Shown here in pieces: positions 1 to 8,586 of a stretch of 64,000 nucleotides of DNA (its first letter is position 1; each line of letters opens with the position of its first letter). The notes under the pieces were generated by a model, which ran no database searches, was not told the DNA's origin, and saw only the letters and a list, made by a program, of their open reading frames with translations. The position numbers were made by a program, and so were the translations under genes. The DNA is from Providencia rettgeri (GTDB taxonomy: Bacteria > Pseudomonadota > Gammaproteobacteria > Enterobacterales > Enterobacteriaceae), in assembly GCA_900455085.1 (NCBI GenBank), contig UGTZ01000001.1:3564501-3628500 (forward strand), read 5' to 3'.

Positions 1-518
1 ATTGCTTGGTTTTTCGGTTCATCATAATTAAAACGAAACAGGTTAAGAATATCGATACCTTCTTGATATACCGCCATTAAAATAAAATATAGGCTCTGTT
101 TCATTAACAATGCTTCTTGGGATTCACTCTGTTTTTTTAATGGTAAGCATTGTTTTAATAAACTAAAGTTATCTCTCACCGTTTCAGGGGGAGAAACATG
201 GTAAATGGGTTGGTGGCTAGTCAGTGGCGCACCCGACTTCATCAATGTTTTTAGTAATAAAAATACCGATTGTAATTCTTCTTCTGACATCGACAAGGTG
301 TGTAATTCAAGCGGCTGATTCACGGTGTTACACACAATATTGCAAGAAACTTGACTGTATTTAGGAATAATTAAGGTGACATCGGTTTCAATTTCAATGG
401 ATTGACCGTTGATCACGACATTTCCTTTCGCGCCAGTTAGCATGGCTATCATCGCGTTTTCAATATAAAACGCTTTTAACACCATTTGGCTTTCCGAAAG
501 AAAGAATTTATATTCCAT
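1..518 (-). CDS. ureR: UreR, urea-responsive AraC-family activator (N-terminal part, cut by window edge)
   Basis: About 172 N-terminal residues are visible, starting MEYKFFLSESQM at the ATG ending at 518; the C-terminal AraC/XylS DNA-binding domain lies beyond base 1. The visible part is the cupin-like ligand-binding and dimerisation half. UreR binds urea and activates the urease operon, and its own gene, from the shared intergenic region. The divergent position directly before ureD and two UreR-type sites between them support the assignment. The identification rests on this context and on resemblance to Proteus and Providencia UreR; the HTH motifs cannot be checked. Confidence 0.85.
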   Translation of the reverse strand, partial: MEYKFFLSESQMVLKAFYIENAMIAMLTGAKGNVVINGQSIEIETDVTLIIPKYSQVSCNIVCNTVNQPLELHTLSMSEEELQSVFLLLKTLMKSGAPLTSHQPIYHVSPPETVRDNFSLLKQCLPLKKQSESQEALLMKQSLYFILMAVYQEGIDILNLFRFNYDEPKNQA

Positions 519-656
519 AATCTCTATAAACTGCAGTTAATGTCAGAATGACTTCCCAAGAAAAGGGATTGTTGAATAGATATAAAGCCACGTAGTAAAA
601 GCATATCAACCCCATATCAGTGCGGATGAGAATATAGTCCCGTTACGCTGAAATCG

Positions 657-669
657 CAATATAGATATA
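657..669 (-). promoter_or_regulatory. UreR-type binding site facing ureR
   Basis: Read on the minus strand this is TATATCTATATTG. It fits the published UreR consensus T(A/G)(T/C)(A/T)(T/G)(C/T)T(A/T)(T/A)ATTG at every position, as I recall that consensus. It lies about 140 bases before the ureR start and points towards ureR, so it is the expected autoregulatory site. Binding is inferred. Confidence 0.7.
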
Positions 670-719
670 CGCTCATTTTTTACTGTTATTTTGATGGTTG
701 TTATATTTTCTAAATAAAA

Positions 720-732
720 TGCTGTTTAATTG
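720..732 (+). promoter_or_regulatory. UreR-type binding site facing ureD
   Basis: TGCTGTTTAATTG fits the same 13-base UreR consensus at every position and points towards ureD, about 200 bases before its start. With the site at 657-669 it forms the divergent pair known from Proteus mirabilis and plasmid-borne urease loci. Binding is inferred from the match and its position. Confidence 0.75.
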
Positions 733-932
733 AAAGGCAATTTTCGATATAAGGTGTAGAATCGCGCGGCAGATACATGCAGCCGATAACACTGCATAAT
801 AATAATGATTTTGGTATTCACTCACACCCTACCCTACTTGCATTAGCTTTTACATCATAAATACCCAATTTTTGCTGGGGTATAGCTAAACATGTTCGCG
901 TATTTTTAGTTGACTGAGTTGCAGGAGAAAGT

Positions 933-1770
933 ATGTCTGATTTTTCAGGATCAGGCTGGTTAGCTGAAATTTTTTTACGATATGAACTAAAACGTGGCGT
1001 CACCCGCTTAACGGAAAAACAACATATCGGCCCTTTAATGGTTCAGCGGCCATTCTACCCCGAGCAAGGCATTGCACACACGTATTTACTTCATCCACCC
1101 GGTGGCGTTGTCGGGGGGGATAAACTCCTTATCAATATTGATGTTCAACCACATGCCCATGCGTTATTGACCACGCCTGGTGCAACAAAATTTTATCGTA
1201 GTGCGGGCGGCGTTGCACGACAAGTACAAAGCTTAACCGTCGGGCCCAATGGGTTCTTAGAATGGTTACCTCAAGAAAACATTTTTTTCCCTGAGGCTCA
1301 AGTTCGCTTAGAGACTCATGTTCGAATCGCAAGTTCCTCAAAGTTTATCGGCTGGGAAATCCAATGTTTAGGCCGACCCGTATTAAACGAGCAATTCGAC
1401 AACGGGGATATTCGGGGCCGCTTGCAGTTTTATATTGATGACAAACTCACCTTGGCGGAATCCATATTTATCGAGGGTTCACAAAAAACAATCAGCCGTC
1501 ATGCGTGAATTTCCTATGGTAGGTTCCTTGTATATCTACCCCGCCAGCGATGAATTAAAAGCTGAACTTCACGAGAGTTTGGCCGTGTTTTTCTCTACGG
1601 AAGTGAGGCCGCTTGAGTATGGACTGACTGATGTAGACGGTATTTTAGTATTGCGGTTATTAGGTTCTCAAACCGAGCCCATGATGGCTTGCTTCGCCCA
1701 TATTTGGCAGGCAACAAGACAATACTGGTTAGGTTATTACCCTGATCCGCCGCGTATTTGGGCAACTTAA
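933..1770 (+). CDS. ureD: Urease accessory protein UreD (frame broken by one base)
   Basis: UreD (UreH) is the scaffold that binds apo-urease and, with UreF and UreG, lets nickel and CO2 reach the active site. The start ATG has AGGAG about eight bases upstream. The early part holds the family motif HPPGGVVGGD. The frame runs to a stop at 1508, while the rest of the protein continues in another frame to 1770. Removing one A from the A6 run at 1493-1498 joins both parts into 278 residues, the normal family length. It is the first gene of ureDABCEFG, directly downstream of the UreR site. The indel is probably a base-calling error; if real, urease maturation would be lost. Confidence 0.9.
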
Positions 1771-1790
1771 ACGTTTTTTAGGAGCAAAAA

Positions 1791-2093
1791 ATGGAATTAA
1801 CCCCCAGAGAAAAAGATAAATTATTGCTTTTTACGGCAGGCCTCGTTGCTGAAAGGCGTTTAGCCCGTGGATTAAAGCTCAATTACCCTGAGGCGGTCGC
1901 ATTGATCAGTTGTGCGATTATGGAAGGCGCCCGTGATGGCAAGACGGTTGCCCAATTAATGAGCGAAGGCCGAACCGTGTTAACCGCAGAGCAGGTAATG
2001 GAAGGCGTGCCAGAAATGATCAAAGACATCCAAGTGGAATGTACATTTCCTGATGGCACAAAACTGGTTTCTATTCACGACCCGATTGTATAG
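1791..2093 (+). CDS. ureA: Urease gamma subunit
   Basis: Complete 100-residue gamma subunit starting MELTPREKDKLLLF. This is the usual length for enterobacterial UreA, which packs with UreB and UreC in the cytosolic (alpha-beta-gamma)3 enzyme that hydrolyses urea to ammonia and carbamate. Conserved segments such as LNYPEAVALIS and GKTVAQLM are present. A GGAGC ribosome site precedes the start, 20 bases after ureD. ureB follows after eight bases. Nothing unusual is seen. Confidence 0.97.
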   Translation: MELTPREKDKLLLFTAGLVAERRLARGLKLNYPEAVALISCAIMEGARDGKTVAQLMSEGRTVLTAEQVMEGVPEMIKDIQVECTFPDGTKLVSIHDPIV

Positions 2094-2101
2094 GTAACAA
2101 C

Positions 2102-2425
2102 ATGATCCCCGGTGAAATTAAAGTCAACCACGCTTTAGGCGATATCGAACTCAATGCAGGTCGAGAAACCCAAACAATACAAGTTGCCAACCATGGTGAC
2201 CGCCCGATTCAAATTGGCTCTCACTATCATTTTTATGAAGTCAACGACGCCCTAAAATTTGAGCGCGTAGGCACACTGGGTTTTCGTTTGAATATCCCAG
2301 CGGGTATGGCGGTGCGTTTTGAACCTGGACAAAGTCGTACGGTTGAACTCGTCGCTTTTAGCGGCAAACGAGAAATTTATGGTTTCCATGGCAAAGTCAT
2401 GGGCAAGTTAGAGAGTGAGAATTAA
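2102..2425 (+). CDS. ureB: Urease beta subunit
   Basis: Complete 107-residue beta subunit beginning MIPGEIKVNHALGDIELNAG, with the family segments VANHGDRPIQIGSHYHF and FEPGQSRTVELV. UreB is a structural subunit of the urease trimer and takes part in opening of the active-site flap. It sits eight bases after ureA and two bases before ureC, so all three structural genes are tightly coupled. Length and sequence are ordinary for enteric bacteria. Confidence 0.97.
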   Translation: MIPGEIKVNHALGDIELNAGRETQTIQVANHGDRPIQIGSHYHFYEVNDALKFERVGTLGFRLNIPAGMAVRFEPGQSRTVELVAFSGKREIYGFHGKVMGKLESEN

Positions 2426-2427
2426 TA

Positions 2428-4132
2428 ATGAAAACAATCTCTCGTCAAGCGTATGCGGATATGTTTGGTCCCACAACCGGTGACCGCTTGCGCTTAGCTG
2501 ATACAGCATTATTTCTAGAGATCGAAAAAGATTTCACCACCTATGGTGAAGAGGTCAAATTTGGTGGCGGTAAAGTTATTCGTGACGGCATGGGTCAAAG
2601 CCAAGTCACCAGTGACCAGTGTGTCGATGTGTTAATCACTAATGCCATTATTTTAGATCACTGGGGCATTGTTAAAGCGGATATCGGAATTAAAAACGGC
2701 CGTATTGCGGGGATTGGTAAAGCAGGCAACCCCGATGTTCAACCCAATGTCGATATCGTTATCGGCCCCGGTACAGAAGTGGTTGCTGGTGAAGGTAAAA
2801 TTATCACCGCGGGTGGCGTTGATACTCACATTCATTTTATTTGCCCACAACAGGCAGAAGAAGGTCTGGTTTCCGGTGTTACCACCTTTATAGGTGGTGG
2901 AACTGGCCCTGTTGCTGGTACTAATGCCACGACCGTCACCCCTGGTATTTGGAATATGTACCGCATGTTAGAAGCCGTTGATGAACTGCCGATCAACGTA
3001 GGGCTATTTGGTAAAGGCTGTGTCAGTCAGCCCGAAGCGATTCGCGAACAGATCGAAGCGGGCGCAATAGGCTTAAAAATTCACGAAGACTGGGGCGCTA
3101 CCCCAATGGCTATTCACAACTGCTTGAATGTGGCGGATGAAATGGATGTGCAAGTGGCTATCCATTCAGATACGCTGAATGAAGGCGGTTTTTATGAAGA
3201 AACCGTGAAAGCTATTGCAGGGCGAGTGATCCACGTATTCCATACCGAAGGTGCTGGCGGTGGCCATGCCCCTGACGTCATCAAATCCGTTGGAGAACCG
3301 AATATTCTGCCAGCGTCGACCAATCCAACGATGCCATACACCATCAATACCGTTGATGAGCACTTGGATATGTTAATGGTTTGCCACCACTTAGACCCAT
3401 CGATTCCAGAAGATGTGGCTTTTGCTGAGTCTCGAATTCGCCGTGAAACCATTGCTGCGGAGGATATTTTGCACGATATGGGTGCAATTTCTGTGATGTC
3501 TTCAGACTCACAAGCCATGGGACGCGTTGGCGAAGTGATTACTCGTACTTGGCAATGCGCTCATAAAATGAAATTACAGCGCGGGACGTTAGAAGGCGAC
3601 ACTCTCGATAGCGACAATAACCGTATCAAACGCTATGTGGCGAAATATACCATTAACCCCGCTATCGCCCACGGTATCGCCCATGAAGTCGGTTCGGTAG
3701 AAATCGGCAAATTAGCTGATATCGTGTTATGGGACCCTGCATTTTTTGGTATCAAACCCGCCCTTATCATGAAAGGGGGAATGGTCGCTTATGCGCCAAT
3801 GGGCGATATTAACGCTGCGATCCCGACGCCACAGCCAGTACATTACCGGCCCGATGTTTGGAGCGTTAGGTAAAGCAAAATACCATACCTCGATGATTTT
3901 TATGTCAAAAGCCGGTATTGAAGCAGGTGTTCCTGAAAAATTAGGCCTACAGAGCCAAATAGGCCGAGTTGAAGGCTGCCGAAACATTAGCAAAGCCTCA
4001 ATGGTTCACAACAGTTATGTGCCACACATCGAACTTGATCCACAAACCTATATCGTCAAAGCCGATGGCATCCCACTGGTGTGTGAACCAGCGACTGAGT
4101 TACCGATGGCACAACGTTACTTTTTATTCTGA
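2428..4132 (+). CDS. ureC: Urease alpha (catalytic) subunit (frame broken by one base)
   Basis: The nickel-containing catalytic subunit. All active-site residues are visible with Klebsiella numbering: His134 and His136 (THIHF), the carbamylated Lys217 and His219 (GLKIHEDWG), His246, His272, the catalytic His320 (VCHH) and Asp360 (SSDSQAMGR). The first frame stops at 3873 just after HYRP; the conserved C-terminal part starting MFGALGKAKYH continues in another frame to 4132. Removing one C from the CCC at 3850-3852 restores 567 residues, the normal length. A base-calling error is more likely than a real mutation, because every other part of the operon is well conserved. Confidence 0.95.
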
Positions 4133-4155
4133 CCCCTAATTAAAAGAGCCTGAGA

Positions 4156-4633
4156 ATGAAAAAATTTATTAAAGTGATTGCTCCACAACCGCATTCACCA
4201 ACCGCGTTAACCCTGTGCTTAACCATGGATGAGCGCACCAAAAGCCGTTTAAAAGTCACTTTAAGCGATGGGCAAGAAGCGGGGCTATTTTTGCCGCGCG
4301 GAACCATCCTGAAGGAAGGCGATGTTTTATCCACTGAAGACGGCGAGTTAGTCACCATCGAAGCCGCGAAAGAGCAAGTTTCTACGGTTTACAGTGATGA
4401 CGCTCTGTTGCTTGCTCGCGTTTGCTATCACTTAGGTAACCGCCATGTTCCATTGCAAATTGAAGCGGGCTGGTGCCGTTATTTTCATGACCATGTGGCT
4501 AGATGATATGGCACGTGGATTAGGTGCTACCGTCAGTGTCGGTTTAGAAAAGTACCAACCAGAACCAGGTGCCTATGGCGGCTCATCAGGTGGTCATCAC
4601 CACCATCACGGCCACGATGATGACCACCACTAA
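4156..4633 (+). CDS. ureE: Urease accessory protein UreE, nickel metallochaperone (frame broken by one base)
   Basis: UreE binds nickel and hands it to the urease activation complex. The N-terminal domain and the Ni-binding His97 (RHVPL) are in the first frame, which stops at 4506 after FHDHV. The remainder (LDDMARGLGATV) lies in another frame. Deleting one G of the GG at 4497-4498 joins them into 158 residues. The C-terminus is histidine-rich (HHHHHGHDDDHH), the usual Ni-storing tail of enteric UreE. The gene follows ureC after 23 bases and ends 22 bases before the ureF start. Confidence 0.92.
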
Positions 4634-4655
4634 TCGGTGGTCAGGGAGTTTGCCT

Positions 4656-5321
4656 ATGTTAGCAGATCTGCGCTTATATCAGTTAGTTAGCCCTTCTTTG
4701 CCTGTTGGGTCATTTACCTATTCACAAGGCCTAGAATGGGCGATTGAAAAAGGCTGGGTAACGACACCTGATACCCTTGCTGGCTGGCTAACCGCACAAA
4801 TGACCCATGCGATTGCGACATTAGAGCTTCCTGTTTTACGGCAAATTCATACTTCCCTTTCCCTTGGTGATATTGAAGCGGTGAAATATTGGTGTGAATT
4901 TATGATTGCCAGCCGTGAAACCAAAGAGTTGCGTCAAGAAGAGCGGCAACGAGGAATTGCTTTTGCCCGACTACTTCCTCAGCTAGGTATTGAACTGGAT
5001 GCTAACCTGCAAACCTGTGTGAAACAAACCCAGCTAATAGCCTTCGCCCTCGCCGCAGTAAACTGGCAGATTGACGTTGAAAAATTGTGCACCGCGTATG
5101 CATGGGGTTGGCTAGAAAACACGGTGATGTCCGGTGTTAAGCTTATCCCTTTAGGGCAAAGCGCAGGGCAAAATATTTTATTTACCCTTGCTGAGCGCAT
5201 ACCCGAAGTGGTTACGCAATCGGCAATCTGGCCAATAGACGATATTGGCAGTTTTACACCTGCACAAATTATTGCCAGTAGTCGGCATGAAACCCAATAC
5301 ACACGACTTTTTCGTTCATGA
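4656..5321 (+). CDS. ureF: Urease accessory protein UreF
   Basis: A 221-residue UreF starting MLADLRLYQLVSPSLPVG. I chose the ATG at 4656 because it follows AGGGAG at the right distance and gives the normal family start; an in-frame upstream ATG at 4569 would overlap ureE. Family motifs SLPVGSFTYSQGLE and SRETKELRQEERQRG are present. UreF binds UreD and UreG and controls the fidelity of nickel insertion. It ends ten bases before ureG. Confidence 0.95.
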   Translation: MLADLRLYQLVSPSLPVGSFTYSQGLEWAIEKGWVTTPDTLAGWLTAQMTHAIATLELPVLRQIHTSLSLGDIEAVKYWCEFMIASRETKELRQEERQRGIAFARLLPQLGIELDANLQTCVKQTQLIAFALAAVNWQIDVEKLCTAYAWGWLENTVMSGVKLIPLGQSAGQNILFTLAERIPEVVTQSAIWPIDDIGSFTPAQIIASSRHETQYTRLFRS

Positions 5322-5331
5322 GAAAAATGCT

Positions 5332-5949
5332 ATGCAAGAATATAATCAACCCTTAAGAATTGGTGTCGGTGGGCCAGTCGGCTCAGGAAAAACCGCATTA
5401 TTAGAAGTATTATGTAAAGCCATGCGCGACACTTACCAAATTGCCGTTGTCACCAATGATATTTACACCCAAGAAGATGCCAAAATTTTAACCCGTGCCG
5501 AAGCATTAGATGCAGATCGCATTATTGGTGTTGAAACTGGTGGCTGCCCTCATACCGCTATTCGTGAAGATGCATCAATGAATTTAGCGGCAGTTGAAGA
5601 GTTAGCCATGCGCCATAAAAACCTTGATATCGTGTTTGTGGAAAGCGGCGGTGATAACCTCAGCGCGACGTTTAGCCCAGAACTGGCAGACTTAACTATT
5701 TATGTTATCGATGTTGCAGAAGGCGAAAAAATCCCACGTAAAGGCGGCCCGGGGATCACCCATTCCGATTTATTGGTGATTAACAAAATTGACCTTGCCC
5801 CCTATGTCGGCGCTTCATTAGAGGTGATGGAAGCCGATACCGCAAGAATGCGCCCAGTAAAGCCCTATGTGTTTACTAACTTAAAGAAAAAAGTCGGCTT
5901 AGAAACTATTATCGATTTTATTATTGATAAAGGTATGTTAAGACGTTAA
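5332..5949 (+). CDS. ureG: Urease accessory GTPase UreG
   Basis: A 205-residue SIMIBI-class GTPase that delivers nickel to urease on GTP hydrolysis. The P-loop GPVGSGKT lies at residues 14-21, the nickel-binding Cys-Pro-His motif at residues 72-74, and the base-recognition motif NKID near residue 146. I chose the ATG at 5332 (MQEYNQPLRIGVGGPVG); an in-frame start upstream would overlap ureF by about 80 bases. It is the last gene of the operon and is followed at once by a terminator hairpin. Confidence 0.97.
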   Translation: MQEYNQPLRIGVGGPVGSGKTALLEVLCKAMRDTYQIAVVTNDIYTQEDAKILTRAEALDADRIIGVETGGCPHTAIREDASMNLAAVEELAMRHKNLDIVFVESGGDNLSATFSPELADLTIYVIDVAEGEKIPRKGGPGITHSDLLVINKIDLAPYVGASLEVMEADTARMRPVKPYVFTNLKKKVGLETIIDFIIDKGMLRR

Positions 5950-5959
5950 TAAATTTGAG

Positions 5960-5990
5960 CGCCCTATAGTTTTTATCTATAGGGCGTTTG
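5960..5990 (+). terminator. Terminator hairpin after ureG
   Basis: A perfect 10-bp stem, CGCCCTATAG (5960-5969) with CTATAGGGCG (5977-5986), a 7-base loop, and TTTG after the stem. It begins ten bases after the ureG stop. The T tract is short, so efficiency is uncertain. Confidence 0.75.
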
Positions 5991-6000
5991 AGGTTGTTGA

Positions 6001-6035
6001 CAAAGCGGGATAAAAGCGTGGTTTTTCCCGCTTTG
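6001..6035. repeat. Second hairpin in the ureG-hypE convergent region
   Basis: Inverted repeat CAAAGCGGGA (6001-6010) with TCCCGCTTTG (6026-6035) and a 15-base loop. The loop ends in a T5 run and the stem is not followed by a clear T tract, so a terminator role is less certain than for its neighbours. Confidence 0.55.
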
Positions 6036-6095
6036 TGTTATCAGCCGAAAATCAATAGATTGATTTTCCTAATTTATTTCAATAACCTATTAGAC

Positions 6096-6126
6096 TTGCT
6101 GTCAAACATTATATGTTTGACAGCAA
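6096..6126. repeat. Perfect 14-bp inverted repeat between convergent operons
   Basis: TTGCTGTCAAACAT (6096-6109) is exactly complemented by 6113-6126, with a 3-base loop. There is no T tract on either side. It stands between the ureG and hypE terminators. It could fold as a very stable hairpin in either transcript or be a protein site. Confidence 0.6.
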
Positions 6127-6130
6127 TCTG

Positions 6131-6163
6131 AAACGGCCTATAGATAGAATCTATAGGCCGTTT
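6131..6163. terminator. Terminator hairpin after hypE (bidirectional form)
   Basis: A perfect 15-bp stem (6131-6145 with 6149-6163) around a 3-base AGA loop, core CGGCCTATAGAT. T residues flank the stem on both strands. It lies five bases beyond the hypE stop on the minus strand, so it should end the hyb-hyp transcript. Confidence 0.75.
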
Positions 6164-6167
6164 TCAA

Positions 6168-7193
6168 TTAACAAATACGGGGTAAAGGCTCACTGTGGGG
6201 TAAATCTAATAACCTTGATGTACCGAAGATCCCAACCAATTTGACTTGTTTTTGCTCAGTCACACAGCCAATGGTAGTTGCATTTTTCCCTAATGGGTGT
6301 TGGTGTAGTGCAGCAATCACTGCATTTTCCGCTTCAGGTTTCACCACAATCACTAATTTACCTTCATTCGCAAAGTTTAACGGCTCTAAACCCAATAGCT
6401 CACACACCCCCCTAACCGCAGAAGAGATAGGTAAATCGCCTTCATTAACCGCAATTCCACAGCCGCTGGCTTGGGCAAATTCATGTAGGATTGCCGTTAC
6501 GCCACCACGAGTTGCGTCTCGTAATGCCCGAACGCCGTCAATTTCACGTAGCGGTGCTATCAATGGCGTTAATACTGCACAATCACTGCAAAGCTCCGCT
6601 TCTAACCCGAGTTGTTCGCGTAGGTTTAAAATAGTGGCGCCGTGGTCCCCCAGCGTACCACTAACAATCACTTTATCCCCCGCTTGAATATGCTGCGCTC
6701 CCCACTGGATATTGCTCGGGATCACACCAATACCGGCCGTATTGATAAAAATTTTGTCTGCTGCCCCGCGCTGCACGACTTTGGTATCGCCTGTCACAAT
6801 ATCCACTCCCGCTGCTGCTGCCGTTGCCGCCATGGATTCCACAATTGAGGTAAGCTCAGAAAGCGGAAAGCCTTCTTCCAAAATAAAACCACAAGAAAGG
6901 TATTTGGGAATAGCACCACTGACTGCGACGTCATTCACTGTGCCGCAAACGGCTAATTTACCAATATTGCCTCCGGGGAAAAAAATCGGGTCGATGACAT
7001 AGCTATCGGTACTGAATGCCAAACGATCGCCTAATACGGTCATTTCTGCCAATGCTAGCCGAGCTTGGTCTTCCCGCTCATTCAGCGCTTGGTTAGCAAA
7101 TGCCTGTAAGAACAGTTGTTCAATCAATTGCTGCATCGCCTGCCCACCACTTCCGTGAGCCATCGTCACTACATTGTTAGCATTACGACTCAT
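6168..7193 (-). CDS. hypE: Hydrogenase maturation protein HypE
   Basis: A 341-residue PurM-like ATPase. HypE dehydrates the carbamoyl group on its C-terminal cysteine to a thiocyanate, the source of the CN ligands of the NiFe centre. The protein ends PRIC, so the essential terminal Cys is intact. AHGSGGQAMQQL near the N-terminus and FSTDSYVIDP are family motifs. It is the last gene of the hyb-hyp operon: its start abuts the hypD stop and a strong terminator follows. Confidence 0.97.
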   Translation of the reverse strand: MSRNANNVVTMAHGSGGQAMQQLIEQLFLQAFANQALNEREDQARLALAEMTVLGDRLAFSTDSYVIDPIFFPGGNIGKLAVCGTVNDVAVSGAIPKYLSCGFILEEGFPLSELTSIVESMAATAAAAGVDIVTGDTKVVQRGAADKIFINTAGIGVIPSNIQWGAQHIQAGDKVIVSGTLGDHGATILNLREQLGLEAELCSDCAVLTPLIAPLREIDGVRALRDATRGGVTAILHEFAQASGCGIAVNEGDLPISSAVRGVCELLGLEPLNFANEGKLVIVVKPEAENAVIAALHQHPLGKNATTIGCVTEQKQVKLVGIFGTSRLLDLPHSEPLPRIC

Positions 7194-8306
7194 TTATGCC
7201 TCCCGACGATATTGATAATAAGCTGCACAGGCACCTTCAGAAGAAACCATTAATGCACCAAAAGCAGTTTGTGGCGTACAACGACGCCCAAATAGCGTAC
7301 ATTCGCTGGGCTTACAGCGCCCTGTTAAAACCTCACCACAGCGCGCTTGCGGGTCATCCGCCACTTTATGGGGCTGTACCTGAAAACGCCTCTCGGCATC
7401 AAAAAATTGATAAGCTTGGGTTAATTGAACCCCTGAACCTGCAATTTCCCCCAATCCGCGCCACTCACTGGTTTGTTTGAGTTCAAAAACTTCCTCTAGC
7501 GCCTTAAGTGCTAACAGGTTGCCTTCATCTGCCACAACGCGTTTATATTGGTTTTCTACCTCACAACGGCCATCGGCGATTTGGTCAACTAGCATGGCTA
7601 ATGACTGCAAAATATCTAAGGGTTCAAATCCTGTAACTACTAAGGGTTTATGAAAATCTTCAGTAATAAACTGGTAGGGATGCGCACCAATCACCATGCT
7701 CACGTGCCCCGGCGCTAAAAAACCGTCAATACGCACATCCGGTTGTTCGAGTAAGCTACGCAAGGTGGGAATAATCGTAATATGCTGGCAAAAAACACTA
7801 AAATTGGCTAGTTGGCGGCGTTTTGCTTGCTGCAAGGTGATTGCAGTACTCGGCATGGTGGTTTCAAAGCCTAAGCCAAAGAAAACCACTTGGCGATGGG
7901 GATGCTGCTCTGCTAATGCCAAAGCATCTAGCGGCGAATAAACGATGCGGACATCCGCCCCATTACGCTTGGCGTCAAGTAAAGAACCCTTTTCGCCCGG
8001 CACACGCATTGCATCACCATAAGTACAAAAGATAACCTCTGGGTGCTGTGCAATTTCAATACAGCCATCAATTCGTCCCATTGGTAAAACGCACACAGGG
8101 CAACCTGGCCCATGAACAAATTCAATTTCAGCGGGTAATAACTGGTCAATACCAAACTTAAAAATCGCGTGGGTATGGCCTCCACAGACTTCCATGAGTT
8201 GTAATGGACGTCGTTTCGCTTGAGGTATTTCATTCACCCGTTGATGAATATGCGCCAATAGCGCTTTTGCAAGAACAGGGTCGCGAAATTCATCGACGTA
8301 CTGCAT
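7194..8306 (-). CDS. hypD: Hydrogenase maturation protein HypD
   Basis: HypD is the [4Fe-4S] scaffold that, with HypC, carries the Fe(CN)2CO unit. Family motifs EVCGGHTHAIFKFG, HGPGCPVCVLPMGRID and CGEVLTGRCKP with further C-terminal cysteines are present. I chose the ATG at 8306 (MQYVDEFRDP, 370 residues) because AGGAG stands six bases before it; an ATG 15 bases upstream is in frame. The gene overlaps the end of hypC by 17 bases, which suggests translational coupling. Confidence 0.96.
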   Translation of the reverse strand: MQYVDEFRDPVLAKALLAHIHQRVNEIPQAKRRPLQLMEVCGGHTHAIFKFGIDQLLPAEIEFVHGPGCPVCVLPMGRIDGCIEIAQHPEVIFCTYGDAMRVPGEKGSLLDAKRNGADVRIVYSPLDALALAEQHPHRQVVFFGLGFETTMPSTAITLQQAKRRQLANFSVFCQHITIIPTLRSLLEQPDVRIDGFLAPGHVSMVIGAHPYQFITEDFHKPLVVTGFEPLDILQSLAMLVDQIADGRCEVENQYKRVVADEGNLLALKALEEVFELKQTSEWRGLGEIAGSGVQLTQAYQFFDAERRFQVQPHKVADDPQARCGEVLTGRCKPSECTLFGRRCTPQTAFGALMVSSEGACAAYYQYRREA

Positions 8307-8586
8307 CTGTTGCTCCTGCATTTAAACCGCTAAAATCACCAACTTCATGGTCTAATTGACTCATCGCGGTTAAGGCATCCAAGGTAGATTGTGCTTCTTC
8401 TTCATTGATGATACTCATAGCAAACCCAACGTGTACCAATACCCATTGGCCTAATAAATCAGTGGTTTCACCTTCACAAATTAGGCCTATATTAACATCG
8501 CGTTTTACACCACAAACATCCACTTGAGCGAGTTGGTGAATATCTTCACCAACTGCAACTATCTTGCCCGGAATACCTAAGCACAT
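8290..8586 (-). CDS. hypC: HypC/HybG-type hydrogenase chaperone
   Basis: A 98-residue chaperone starting MCLGIPGK; the Cys2 exposed after removal of Met is the residue that binds HypD and the large subunit precursor. In E. coli the homologue inside the hyb operon is HybG and serves HybC. The start is fixed by the motif and overlaps the end of hypB by ten bases. It is slightly longer than E. coli HypC (90) because of a C-terminal extension. The symbol hybG would be equally fitting. Confidence 0.94.
   Translation of the reverse strand: MCLGIPGKIVAVGEDIHQLAQVDVCGVKRDVNIGLICEGETTDLLGQWVLVHVGFAMSIINEEEAQSTLDALTAMSQLDHEVGDFSGLNAGATDAVRR

Larger units (their letters stand above)
519..932. promoter_or_regulatory. 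ureR-ureD divergent intergenic region
   Basis: A 414-base A+T-rich spacer between the divergent ureR and ureD genes, with no convincing ORF. It carries two UreR-type operator sequences, annotated separately, and must hold the promoters of both genes. The ribosome site for ureD (AGGAG) is at its right end. I did not see a unique -35/-10 pair that I would defend. Confidence 0.8.
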
